A stretch of DNA of 6,143 nt from an uncultured beta proteobacterium (GCA_903944555.1 CAJASG010000700.1:1-6143), one strand, 5' to 3'. Counted from the first letter of the stretch, positions 1 to 6,143 are shown. Notes: generated by a model from the sequence alone, not told the origin. Numbers and translations: made by a program.

Positions 1-1038
1 GAGACCATCCCCGAGAACGTGCGCGAAATCGCCCCCACGGTATTCACCGCCGTACCGCGCGTGTGGGAAAAGTTCTACTCGGGTGTCATGATCTCCCTGA
101 AAGAAGCCGGCTTCATTCAGCAAGCTGCCTATGCCTGGGGCATCGGCGTGGGCACTGCCATTGCCGACCGGGTGTTGGCGGGACAATCCGTGGGCAGCTG
201 GCTGAAGATCAAGTTCACGGTGGCACAGTGGCTGGCATTGAACAACGTGCGCAAACTCATTGGCATCCACCGGGCCCGCTTTCTGGTGACGGGGGCTGCG
301 CCCATTTCCCCCGACCTGGTCCGCTGGTACTTGGCCTTGGGCGTGCCGATGCTGGAGGTCTGGGGCATGACCGAAACCTGCGGCGCCTCCACCGGCGTAC
401 CTGCCGACAAGATGAAGCCCGGCTCCATCGGCCCTGCCGCCAGTTTCAATGAAGTGCGGCTGGACCCAGCGACCGGGGAAATTCTGGTGCGTGGCAAAAA
501 TGTGTTTGCCGGATACCTCAACCTGCCGGAGAAAACCGCTGAGGCGCTGGATGCGGATGGCTGGCTGCACACTGGCGACGTGGGCGTGGTGGACTCCGAC
601 GGGTTCTACCGCATCACCGACCGCATGAAAGACATCATCATCACTGCAGGTGGCAAAAACGTCACCCCCAGTGAGTTGGAAAACGACCTGAAGTTCTCGC
701 CCTACATCACCGATGCGGTGGTCATTGGTGACAAGCGCCCCTACCTGACCGTCATCATCATGATTGACCAGGAGAACGTCGAGAAATTTGCGCAAGATCA
801 GGATGTACCCTTCAGCAACTATGCAAGCTTGACCCGAGCAGCCGAAGTCCAGGCATTGATCCAGGCCGAGTTGGAGCGGGTTAACCAGAAATTTGCACGG
901 GTCGAGCAAATCAAAAAGTTCTTCCTGCTCGAAAACCAGTTGACCGCAGAAGACGAGGAACTCACCCCCACCATGAAGCTCAAACGCAAGTTGGTGGAGC
1001 AAAAATATGCGGCTCAAATCGAAGCCATGTACCGATAG
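1..1038 (+). CDS. Long-chain acyl-CoA synthetase (AMP-forming), C-terminal part; 5' end outside window
   Basis: This enzyme activates a carboxylic acid, probably a long-chain fatty acid, with ATP to an acyl-adenylate and then to the acyl-CoA in the cytoplasm. The frame is open from base 1 (ETIPENVREIAPT...), so the GTG at 19 is internal and the gene is cut by the window edge. Counting from that GTG, visible adenylate-forming motifs are TGAAP (91-95), WGMTET (115-120), GWLHTGDVG (181-189), and DRMKD followed by TAGGKN (201-214). The C-terminal PTMKLKR (317-323) has Lys320 aligning with the usual catalytic lysine of the small lid domain. The opening PENVREIAPTVF and the KLKRK tail fit the Faa1-type long-chain group (COG1022) better than short-chain or benzoate CoA ligases. 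Roughly 340 of an expected 600 residues are present. The stop lies 30 bases before the first binding-protein gene, suggesting cotranscription. The family is confident; the exact substrate is not. Confidence 0.93.
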   Translation, partial: ETIPENVREIAPTVFTAVPRVWEKFYSGVMISLKEAGFIQQAAYAWGIGVGTAIADRVLAGQSVGSWLKIKFTVAQWLALNNVRKLIGIHRARFLVTGAAPISPDLVRWYLALGVPMLEVWGMTETCGASTGVPADKMKPGSIGPAASFNEVRLDPATGEILVRGKNVFAGYLNLPEKTAEALDADGWLHTGDVGVVDSDGFYRITDRMKDIIITAGGKNVTPSELENDLKFSPYITDAVVIGDKRPYLTVIIMIDQENVEKFAQDQDVPFSNYASLTRAAEVQALIQAELERVNQKFARVEQIKKFFLLENQLTAEDEELTPTMKLKRKLVEQKYAAQIEAMYR

Positions 1039-1068
1039 TTTTTAAGCAGCCTCGATCATTAAGGAACC

Positions 1069-2235
1069 ATGAGAATCTCCCGTTTACTGGCAGTCATCTG
1101 CCTCTCCGCCATCAGCACCCTGGTGAGCGCGCAGTTGCAGCAAGGCATCAGCCCCAATGAAATCGTGCTGGGCACCATTCAGGATTTGTCTGGGCCCTTG
1201 GCGGGCTACGGAAAACAGGCCAGAAACGGCATGCTCATGGCCATTGGCGAGGTCAATGAAATGGGTGGGATCAACGGCCGAAAAATCAAACTGATCGTGG
1301 AGGACTCCGGGTACGACCCCAAGAAAGCGGTGCTTGCCACGCAGAAACTGGTCAGCCAGGACAAGATTTTCATGATGGTGGGCCACATCGGGACCGCTCA
1401 GAATCTCGCAGCCATGCCGATTCTCTTCGAGAGGGAAATCATCAATTTCTTCCCGTTGACGGCCGCACGTGAAATGTACGAGCCCTTTCACCGGCTCAAG
1501 TTCTCGATCAACCCGACCTACTACGAGCAAATGCTGGACGGTCTGCCACAGTTGGTTAAACAGAAAAACGTCACCAAGACCTGCGCCCTATACCAGGACG
1601 ATGAATTTGGCATGGAAGTGCTGCGCGGCGCCCAGGACGGGCTGAAGATATGGAACATGACCCTTGCCGAGACCGCTACATTCAAACGCGGTGCGACGGA
1701 CTTTTCATCCCAGGTCGCGCGGCTGAAGGCGGCGGGTTGCGAACTGGTGGTGCTGGGCACCATCATCCGTGAAACCGTAGGCGTCATTGGCGAAGCGCGC
1801 AAGAGCGGGTACACCCCTGTGTTCTTAGGCTCCAGCGCCTCGTATTCCGAGTTGATTCACAAATTAGGCGGCAAAGTGGTCGAGGGCATGTATGCCACTA
1901 TGACCGCACAAATTCCCTACGCCGATGATCCATCACAACCCGTGCGCTTTTGGGCCACCAAGTACAAAACCCAATTCAACGAAGACCCTTCCGCCATGTC
2001 AGTGTTTGGCTACAACGCGATCAATGTGTTTACCATGGCCATGCGCGACTCAGGCCCACGCCCGACCACCACAAAATTCATCCGATCCATGGAGACCATC
2101 CGGATTCCCGGCGATGTCTTCGGTAGCCCACCACTGAAATTCACACCCTCCAAGCGCCTGGGGAGCAATGCATCGCGCATGTCCCAAATCCAGGATGGGC
2201 GTTGGAAGGTGGTGAGTGGATACAAAACACAATAA
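1069..2235 (+). CDS. ABC transporter substrate-binding protein, branched-chain amino acid type (Peripla_BP_6), copy 1
   Basis: A 388-residue periplasmic binding protein that would deliver a small ligand to a Liv/HAAT-type ABC importer. Residues 1-21 are a Sec signal peptide (Arg-containing start, hydrophobic core, VSA cleavage site before Gln22). The mature part begins with the family pattern EIVLGTIQDLSGPLAGYGKQ, followed by the GGINGRKI element (66-73), VEDSGYDPKKA (77-87) and VGHIGTAQN (104-112). The YQDDEFG stretch (175-181) and KRGATDFSSQ (206-215) mark the interlobe region. Cys172 and Cys224 are conserved in the neighbouring paralogue. An AAGGA at 1061-1065 precedes the ATG at close spacing. 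The protein is about two-thirds identical to the next gene product with no gaps. The pocket sequence differs from LivJ/LivK of enteric bacteria, so leucine-type ligands should not be assumed; fatty, aromatic or amide ligands are possible given the adjacent CoA ligase. That last point is inference. Confidence 0.93.
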   Translation: MRISRLLAVICLSAISTLVSAQLQQGISPNEIVLGTIQDLSGPLAGYGKQARNGMLMAIGEVNEMGGINGRKIKLIVEDSGYDPKKAVLATQKLVSQDKIFMMVGHIGTAQNLAAMPILFEREIINFFPLTAAREMYEPFHRLKFSINPTYYEQMLDGLPQLVKQKNVTKTCALYQDDEFGMEVLRGAQDGLKIWNMTLAETATFKRGATDFSSQVARLKAAGCELVVLGTIIRETVGVIGEARKSGYTPVFLGSSASYSELIHKLGGKVVEGMYATMTAQIPYADDPSQPVRFWATKYKTQFNEDPSAMSVFGYNAINVFTMAMRDSGPRPTTTKFIRSMETIRIPGDVFGSPPLKFTPSKRLGSNASRMSQIQDGRWKVVSGYKTQ

Positions 2236-2266
2236 GCCCAGACGCCCTCATTCATCGTTTTTTTAA

Positions 2267-2271
2267 AGGAG
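2267..2271 (+). promoter_or_regulatory. Ribosome binding site that decides the start of binding-protein copy 2
   Basis: AGGAG lies within AAAGGAGA, 8 bases before the ATG at 2280. It favours this ATG over the one at 2274 (spacing 2) and over in-frame starts further upstream. A run of seven T (2258-2264) precedes it, but no hairpin is visible before that run. Confidence 0.75.
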
Positions 2272-2279
2272 ACATGCCC

Positions 2280-3461
2280 ATGAAACTGAAATACTCTCTT
2301 ACCCTCGCCACCCTGGCCCTTGTCGCCACCGCGGCCAGTGCCCAGCAAGGGGTTTCCAAAGACGAAATAGCGCTCGGATCCATTCAGGACTTGTCGGGTC
2401 CGCTGGCCGGATTTGGCAAGCAAGCCCGACTGGGCATGATGTTGGCGGTCGATGAGATCAATGAGCAAGGTGGCGTCAACGGCCGCAAGATCAAACTGAT
2501 CGTCGAAGACTCAGGCTATGACCCCAAGAAAGCGGTATTGGCTGCACAAAAGCTGGTCAACCAGGACAAGATTTTCATGATGGTGGGCCACATCGGGACC
2601 GCGCAGAACATGGCGGCCATGCCGGTCCAGTTCGAGAAGAACGTCATTAACTTCTTCCCCATCACCGCTGCGCGTGAAATGTATGAGCCCTTCCACAAGC
2701 TCAAGTACTCATTTGCCGCGACCTACTATGACCAGATGCGCAACGCGGTGCCCAAACTGGTGAAGGAAAAAGGCGCCAAGAAGGTCTGCACCATTTACCA
2801 GGATGACGATTTCGGCCTGGAAGTTCTGCGCGGCGGTGAGGCGGGTCTGAAGACGCTGAACATGGAGTTTGCCGAGAAAACTTCGTACAAACGCGGCGCT
2901 ACCGACTTCTCGTCCCAGGTCACCAAAATGCAGGCCAGTGGCTGCGACATGGTGGTTTTGGGCACCATCATCCGAGAAACCATCGGCACCATCGGCACCG
3001 CGCGCAAGCTGGGCTACAACCCGGTTTTTATCGGCTCCAGCGCAGCCTATACGGACCTGATCCACAAAATTGGCGGCAAGGCGATGGACGGTCTGTACGC
3101 CACCATGACCGTGCAAAACCCCTACACGGATGAGCAGTCCCAGCCCATCCGTTTCTGGGCCAACAAGTACAAAACCAAGTTCACCGATGACCCAACGGTG
3201 TTCTCGGTTTATGGCTACACCATCATCAACACCTTTGCCAACGCCGCCACCAAGGCCGGTAAAAACCTGAGCACCGAGAGCTTCATCAAAGTGATGGACA
3301 CCATGACCATTCCGCCCGATATTTTCGGCAGCGCGCAGTCCACCTTCTCGGCCACCAAACGCCTGGGCAGCGACGCATCGCGTTTGTCACAGATCCAGGA
3401 CGGCAAATGGAAGGCCGTATCCGACTACTTTGGCAGCACTGCGGCAGCCGCCAAGAAGTAA
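2280..3461 (+). CDS. ABC transporter substrate-binding protein, branched-chain amino acid type (Peripla_BP_6), copy 2
   Basis: A 393-residue paralogue of the preceding binding protein, with the same periplasmic ligand-capture role. Residues 1-21 form a signal peptide (MKLKYS start, Ala/Leu-rich core, ASA before Gln22). The ATG at 2280 is chosen because AGGAG at 2267-2271 lies 8 bases upstream. An ATG at 2274 is only 2 bases from it, and a frame open back to 2202 would overlap the previous gene and bury the signal peptide. Family blocks repeat those of copy 1: SIQDLSGPLAGFGKQ (34-48), VEDSGYDPKKA (75-85), VGHIGTAQN (102-110), YQDDDFG (173-179), KRGATDFSSQ (204-213), and Cys170 and Cys222. The C-terminus is longer than copy 1, with an Ala/Lys tail (GSTAAAAKK). 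It is followed 19 bases later by a strong terminator, so it is the last gene of the transcript. Ligand unknown. Confidence 0.93.
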   Translation: MKLKYSLTLATLALVATAASAQQGVSKDEIALGSIQDLSGPLAGFGKQARLGMMLAVDEINEQGGVNGRKIKLIVEDSGYDPKKAVLAAQKLVNQDKIFMMVGHIGTAQNMAAMPVQFEKNVINFFPITAAREMYEPFHKLKYSFAATYYDQMRNAVPKLVKEKGAKKVCTIYQDDDFGLEVLRGGEAGLKTLNMEFAEKTSYKRGATDFSSQVTKMQASGCDMVVLGTIIRETIGTIGTARKLGYNPVFIGSSAAYTDLIHKIGGKAMDGLYATMTVQNPYTDEQSQPIRFWANKYKTKFTDDPTVFSVYGYTIINTFANAATKAGKNLSTESFIKVMDTMTIPPDIFGSAQSTFSATKRLGSDASRLSQIQDGKWKAVSDYFGSTAAAAKK

Positions 3462-3479
3462 GCGCATCACGCACCTAGC

Positions 3480-3507
3480 AAAAAGCCACCGCAAGGTGGT
3501 TTTTTTA
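3480..3507. terminator. Rho-independent terminator, likely bidirectional, between convergent transcripts
   Basis: The stem CCACC (3487-3491) and GGTGG (3496-3500) closes a GCAA loop of the stable GNRA type. A G-U pair and a run of A-T pairs (3480-3485 with 3502-3507) extend it. On the + strand it ends in seven T, suited to ending the acyl-CoA synthetase/binding-protein transcript. Read on the - strand, the A tract becomes a run of five or more T, so it can also end the convergent transcript from the oxidoreductase genes, whose last stop is at 3542. Confidence 0.88.
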
Positions 3508-3541
3508 TGTTCTAAATTGGCCTTAGCGTTCGCCCGGAAAA

Positions 3542-4309
3542 TCAGCCACGGGCATGCGTAACGCCGCCGTCGACCACCAGGGTCGAGCCCACCACATAGT
3601 CACCGGCGCGCGAGGCCAGGAAAATGGCGGCCCCCGCCATATCCTCGATCGTGCCGATGCGCCCGGACGGGATGCGCGCAGACACTTCCACCTCATGGTC
3701 CCGCGCATCCTTGTTCATGTCCGACGGAAACGCGCCCGGCGCGATGGCCGTCACCACAATGTTGTCCTTGACCAGTTGCAATGCCATGCGCCGCGTCAGA
3801 TGGATCAGGCCCGCTTTGCTGGCAGCGTAGGAATAGGTCTCCAATGGGTTGACCGACACGCCATCGATGGACGCGATGTTGATCACTTTTGCAACCCTGG
3901 CTTGCCCTGCCTTACGCAGGAGCACGTGCAATGCCTGGGTCAGAAAAAACGGGGTCTTCATATTCAGGTCTACGACCTTGTCCCAACCACTTTCGGGGAA
4001 CTCGTCAAACGGCGCGCCCCAAGCAGCTCCGGCGTTGTTGACCAGAATATCCAACTGATTTTCACGGGCCGAGTAGGCCTCCACCAGCGCCCGGGCGCCC
4101 TCAAGCGTCGACACATCTGCCGGCAGTGAAAAGCAAGGTCCCAGTTTTGACAGCTCAGCGGCGGTCTGATCGCAGGCTGCCGCCTTGCGTGCGCTGATAT
4201 AGACCGTGGCGCCTTGCGCCAAAAAGCCCTCGGCGATCATGCGGCCAATGCCACGGGAGCCACCGGTAATAAGAGCGGTTCGGCCTTTGAGTGAGAAAAG
4301 TTCGTTCAT
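3542..4309 (-). CDS. Short-chain dehydrogenase/reductase, RhlG-like
   Basis: A 255-residue classical SDR, expected to be a cytoplasmic NAD(P)-dependent reductase or dehydrogenase of a carbonyl/alcohol substrate. Motifs in order are the cofactor-binding TGGSRGIG (15-22), NNAG (91-94), structural Asn116, catalytic Ser147 (INIAS) and YAASK with Tyr161 and Lys165. These are followed by PGAFPSD (191-197) and VDGG near the end. Arg19 and Arg41 near the dinucleotide fold hint at NADPH preference, an inference. From memory, the opening [18 protein letters not shown], the [10 protein letters not shown] and SGWDKV stretches and the PGAFPSDM loop resemble Pseudomonas RhlG, annotated as a 3-oxoacyl reductase. 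This does not prove rhamnolipid or fatty-acid synthesis here. AAGGAG at 4317-4322 lies 7 bases upstream of the ATG. The gene starts 26 bases after the flavoprotein gene, so the two are probably cotranscribed. The family is certain; the substrate is open. Confidence 0.92.
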   Translation of the reverse strand: MNELFSLKGRTALITGGSRGIGRMIAEGFLAQGATVYISARKAAACDQTAAELSKLGPCFSLPADVSTLEGARALVEAYSARENQLDILVNNAGAAWGAPFDEFPESGWDKVVDLNMKTPFFLTQALHVLLRKAGQARVAKVINIASIDGVSVNPLETYSYAASKAGLIHLTRRMALQLVKDNIVVTAIAPGAFPSDMNKDARDHEVEVSARIPSGRIGTIEDMAGAAIFLASRAGDYVVGSTLVVDGGVTHARG

Positions 4310-4316
4310 GTCATGA

Positions 4317-4322
4317 CTCCTT
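4317..4322 (-). promoter_or_regulatory. Ribosome binding site of the SDR gene
   Basis: On the - strand this reads AAGGAG, with 7 bases to the ATG at 4309. It sits in the 26-base gap after the upstream flavoprotein gene, giving the SDR strong independent translation within a shared transcript. Confidence 0.75.
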
Positions 4323-4335
4323 GGTAGCTGTTGAA

Positions 4336-5271
4336 TTAGCCGAATGCGCGGGCACTGGCCAGCGCACCAAGCCGCTGCGTGATGGCAAAGAATTCGGCGA
4401 CGGTTTGCTCGATGATGTCTTGTGCCGACTTGACTTCGTCGATCAGGCCGACGGTCTGCCCCGCCAAGGCCGGGGCCGCTTCCATATCGCCACCGAAATA
4501 GACCGACTGCAGGCCCTGAAAGGTGTCGGGCGGCATCAAGCCCGCTTCATGGATCGTGCGCGTGCGTTCGGACTTCAAAGCACGGATACAGGGGGATGCC
4601 TTGGTGTTCAGAACCCAGGTGCCAGTCTCCTTGGCCGAGACAATCGCGTTTTTGTAATTGGCGTGCACCGGGCTTTCGGTGCAACTGACAAAACGGGTTC
4701 CCATCTGGATCGCTTCTGCCCCGCAGGCAAACGCTGCCGCCATGCCACGGCCATCACAAATGCCGCCCGCAGCGATCATTGGCACATCGACCCGGGCCCG
4801 AATCGCCTGCAGCAACACCAGCGTCGACACCTCCTCGGGGTTCTTGAAACCGCCGCCTTCGGCGCCTTCCACCACCAGACCATCGATACCTGCATCCACG
4901 CACTTGAGCGCCGTGTCGACCGTCGGCACGGCATGGTAGACCGTGATGCCGGCGTCTTTGAGGGGGCGGATGAACTTGGCCGGACTGCCCGCCGAGGTGG
5001 TCACAAACTTCACCCCACTGGCACAGACAAAGCGGAGCATGGCGTCATCACTGAGAAAGCGAATCGGCAGGTTGACGCCAAACGGCAGCCCCAACGCCGC
5101 CATTTTGGTAATTTCCGCCTGGCAATTGGCCGTCTCGCCGGAGGATGTTTCGATGATGCCCAAGCCCCCGGCACGGGACACGGCCGAGGCCAATGCGGTA
5201 CGCGCGATCCACCCCATGGGGGCCTGAAGAATGGGGTATTTGGCGCCGGTATGGGCAAGAACTCGGTTCAT
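4336..5271 (-). CDS. FMN-dependent nitronate monooxygenase / 2-nitropropane dioxygenase-family oxidoreductase, variant active site
   Basis: A 311-residue TIM-barrel flavoprotein of the NMO/FabK family, whose known members oxidise nitronates, reduce enoyl-ACP or reduce quinones. Visible family marks are PILQAPMGWIA (13-23), SRAGGLGIIE (32-41), FGVNLP (64-69), DAGIDGLVVEGAEGGGF (126-142), the phosphate-binding PMIAAGGICDGRG (164-176) and GAEAIQMGTRF (184-194). Typical family members carry a His in the EAGGH position, the catalytic base of nitronate monooxygenases; here it is Phe142 (EGGGF). The name 'nitronate monooxygenase' is therefore a family label and the chemistry may differ. The ATG at 5271 is the only plausible start, since no in-frame start codon was found just upstream, but it lacks a clear Shine-Dalgarno; the 10-base palindrome ACTGATCAGT occupies that space. 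It is the first gene of a two-gene unit with the SDR. Confidence 0.88.
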   Translation of the reverse strand: MNRVLAHTGAKYPILQAPMGWIARTALASAVSRAGGLGIIETSSGETANCQAEITKMAALGLPFGVNLPIRFLSDDAMLRFVCASGVKFVTTSAGSPAKFIRPLKDAGITVYHAVPTVDTALKCVDAGIDGLVVEGAEGGGFKNPEEVSTLVLLQAIRARVDVPMIAAGGICDGRGMAAAFACGAEAIQMGTRFVSCTESPVHANYKNAIVSAKETGTWVLNTKASPCIRALKSERTRTIHEAGLMPPDTFQGLQSVYFGGDMEAAPALAGQTVGLIDEVKSAQDIIEQTVAEFFAITQRLGALASARAFG

Positions 5272-5276
5272 TTTGG

Positions 5277-5286
5277 ACTGATCAGT
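5277..5286. promoter_or_regulatory. Perfect 10-base palindrome at the flavoprotein translation start
   Basis: ACTGATCAGT is its own reverse complement and lies 5-15 bases upstream of the ATG at 5271 on the - strand, where a Shine-Dalgarno would be expected. It could be an operator or a small mRNA structure affecting initiation. A chance 10-base palindrome is possible, so its role is inferred from position only. Confidence 0.35.
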
Positions 5287-5318
5287 TGAGGTGCCCGCAA
5301 GCTTAGAGGCAAACCACC

Positions 5319-5332
5319 GTGACCAGCGTCAC
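5319..5332. promoter_or_regulatory. Inverted repeat GTGAC-N4-GTCAC upstream of the flavoprotein gene
   Basis: Five-base arms GTGAC and GTCAC are separated by CAGC. It lies about 50-60 bases upstream of the start at 5271 and touches the larger inverted repeat at 5331-5353. It is a possible regulator half-site pair; no specific regulator can be named. Confidence 0.35.
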
Positions 5333-5353
5333 CAAGGTGCTAGCACCCTTGGT
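5331..5353. promoter_or_regulatory. Larger inverted repeat centred on GCTAGC, possible operator or leader hairpin
   Basis: The core GGTGCTAGCACC (5336-5347) is a perfect 12-base palindrome. Outer arms ACCAA (5331-5335) and TTGGT (5349-5353) continue it around one unpaired C at 5348. No T run follows on either strand, so it is not a simple terminator. On the - strand it begins 13 bases after a TTGACT (5367-5372), overlapping where a -10 box would sit, which fits an operator. A 5' leader hairpin is the alternative. Confidence 0.5.
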
Positions 5354-5597
5354 AGCGGTGTTCCTCAGTCAACCACATAGATGACATCTTGCTATTACTT
5401 TAGGAGCTGCCTGCGCAAACCCCACGGGCCTTAGGTGCCAATTTCAACCACATTCTTCGCGTTACCGGACTCCTTGACTCCAGCCGGACGGTGCAAACCG
5501 TGAACGCCCAGATCACTGTTGCGGCGCGATACCTGGCCTCATGCGGCTGGAAATTTGGAGAGGTCATGGACAACGCGACACAACCGACTCCAGGCCC

Positions 5598-6143
5598 CTA
5601 CGCTGCGTAGCCCGGATTAGGCAACACATCCACCAGTTTGGGCGTATTGAGCTTGCGCTGCGGCACCTTGCCGTTGGTGGCCTTAAGCCACTGCTCCACC
5701 ACCTCCCAGATCTGCTTGTTACCGGCGCTGCGGGCTTCCTCAGCCACTGGAGCCCAACCTGCCACCTTGTACTTTTTGTCGGCTTCAATCGCCTTGCCTT
5801 GCAGACGCAGGTCGCCTATACGCCGACCCATGGAGGCCATTGGGTTGCAACTGTATTGCAGGCCGCCCACGCGCACCATGTCGCCGCCCTGCTGGTAATA
5901 CGGGTCGGGGTTGAAGAGGTTGTCGCACACGTCTTCAAGAATGGTCTTGATGGTGGTGCCGGTCATCTCGGTGATGGTGGAATACGAGTAGGTGGTTGCG
6001 GTCATGTCCATCAGCCACTCGCGGGTGATGGGCTGGCCCGGCAGCAAACTGGTGCCCCAGCGAAAGCCCGGGGAGAACGCGATGTCGGCGCCCTGCACTT
6101 CCATCATGGCGTCCAGCAGCAACTGGTCGCCGGTGCCATTGAA
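5598..6143 (-). CDS. soxB: Thiosulfohydrolase SoxB, C-terminal part; 5' end outside window
   Basis: SoxB is the periplasmic dimanganese hydrolase of the Sox multienzyme system; it releases sulfate from the sulfonate group bound to the SoxY carrier. Only the last 181 residues are present, of roughly 560-570 in the family, covering the C-terminal 5'-nucleotidase-like domain; the metal-binding domain lies outside. The frame is open to base 6143 (FNGTGDQLLLDAM...), so a TTG at 6122 is internal. Recognisable SoxB stretches are GADIAFSPGFRWGTS (18-32 of the fragment), REWLMDMTATTYSY (41-54), and NPDPYYQQGGDMVRVGG (78-94). The protein ends in NPGYAA, matching the NPG-type end of other SoxB proteins. 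It is followed by an unrelated intergenic region, so it may be the last gene of a sox operon. Assignment is strong despite truncation. Confidence 0.95.
   Translation of the reverse strand, partial: FNGTGDQLLLDAMMEVQGADIAFSPGFRWGTSLLPGQPITREWLMDMTATTYSYSTITEMTGTTIKTILEDVCDNLFNPDPYYQQGGDMVRVGGLQYSCNPMASMGRRIGDLRLQGKAIEADKKYKVAGWAPVAEEARSAGNKQIWEVVEQWLKATNGKVPQRKLNTPKLVDVLPNPGYAA

Larger units (their letters stand above)
5272..5597. other. Intergenic region between soxB and the flavoprotein/SDR unit; leader with inverted repeats
   Basis: These 326 bases hold no convincing gene. The half next to the flavoprotein gene carries three inverted repeats, listed separately, and a - strand TTGACT at 5367-5372 that could be a -35 element; no good -10 box lies at the usual spacing. 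The half next to soxB has a + strand frame open from 5404 to the TAG at 5608-5610 (68 codons, no ATG near its beginning). Within it, an ATG at 5566, preceded by GGAGAGG, would give a 14-residue peptide. I do not recognise the product; it may be chance or a decayed gene. No terminator for soxB is visible here. Confidence 0.6.

Noticed and set aside
1069..1131. Lipoprotein signal in binding-protein copy 1 because of Cys11
   Set aside because: The Cys sits in the hydrophobic core with no lipobox; a normal VSA cleavage site follows at residue 21.
2236..2264. T run between the two binding-protein genes as a terminator or attenuator
   Set aside because: Seven T are present (2258-2264), but no stable stem lies before them and the next ribosome binding site follows at once.
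2202..2279. N-terminally extended start for binding-protein copy 2 (frame open from ATG 2202)
   Set aside because: It would overlap the end of copy 1 and place a signal peptide 26 residues inside the protein; ATG 2280 has a well-spaced AGGAG.
3554..4129. 191-codon + strand open frame
   Set aside because: It is antisense to the SDR gene, whose motifs are complete; the composition is that of a shadow frame.
4291..5289. 332-codon + strand open frame
   Set aside because: It lies opposite the flavoprotein gene, is Arg/His/Gly-rich with no family motifs, and is explained as the antisense shadow of a GC-rich gene.
5590..5625. REP-like or dispersed repeat resembling TAGCCCGGATTAGG-type elements
   Set aside because: The stretch after 5600 encodes the conserved NPG-type end of SoxB and no second copy occurs in the window, so resemblance alone is not enough.

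Overview
The window looks like chromosomal DNA of a betaproteobacterium, probably Burkholderiales near Comamonadaceae (a Rhodoferax- or Polaromonas-like genome). The reasons are moderately high GC, the family character of the proteins, a long-chain acyl-CoA synthetase next to Liv-type periplasmic binding proteins, and a soxB gene. This placement is inferred from gene content, not from a search.

Layout. Positions 1-3461 (+ strand) hold a compact run of three genes: the C-terminal part of a long-chain acyl-CoA synthetase whose 5' end lies outside the window, then two tandem paralogous branched-chain-amino-acid-type (Peripla_BP_6) substrate-binding proteins. The gaps are 30 and 44 bases, so this is probably the distal end of an operon whose transporter permease and ATPase genes, if linked, lie upstream. 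The run ends at a clear hairpin terminator at 3480-3507 that can work in both directions.

Positions 3542-5271 (- strand) hold a convergent two-gene unit: a flavin-dependent nitronate monooxygenase/enoyl-reductase-like protein followed, 26 bases later, by an RhlG-like short-chain dehydrogenase. Its upstream region (5272-5597) carries three inverted repeats close to the first start codon, which suggests a regulated leader. Positions 5598-6143 (- strand) hold the C-terminal third of SoxB, the thiosulfohydrolase of the periplasmic Sox sulfur-oxidation system; the gene continues past the window edge.

How it may work together. The + strand genes fit capture of an organic acid or amide by periplasmic binding proteins and CoA activation in the cytoplasm. 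The - strand pair could be a redox module acting on acyl or other carbonyl substrates, but its substrate cannot be read from the sequence. SoxB belongs to a separate inorganic-sulfur function. I see no RNA gene, CRISPR array, insertion sequence or phage gene. I did not find a convincing new system. The points most worth a second look are the unevenly diverged binding-protein pair, the Phe in place of the usual catalytic His in the flavoprotein, and the palindrome-rich leader.
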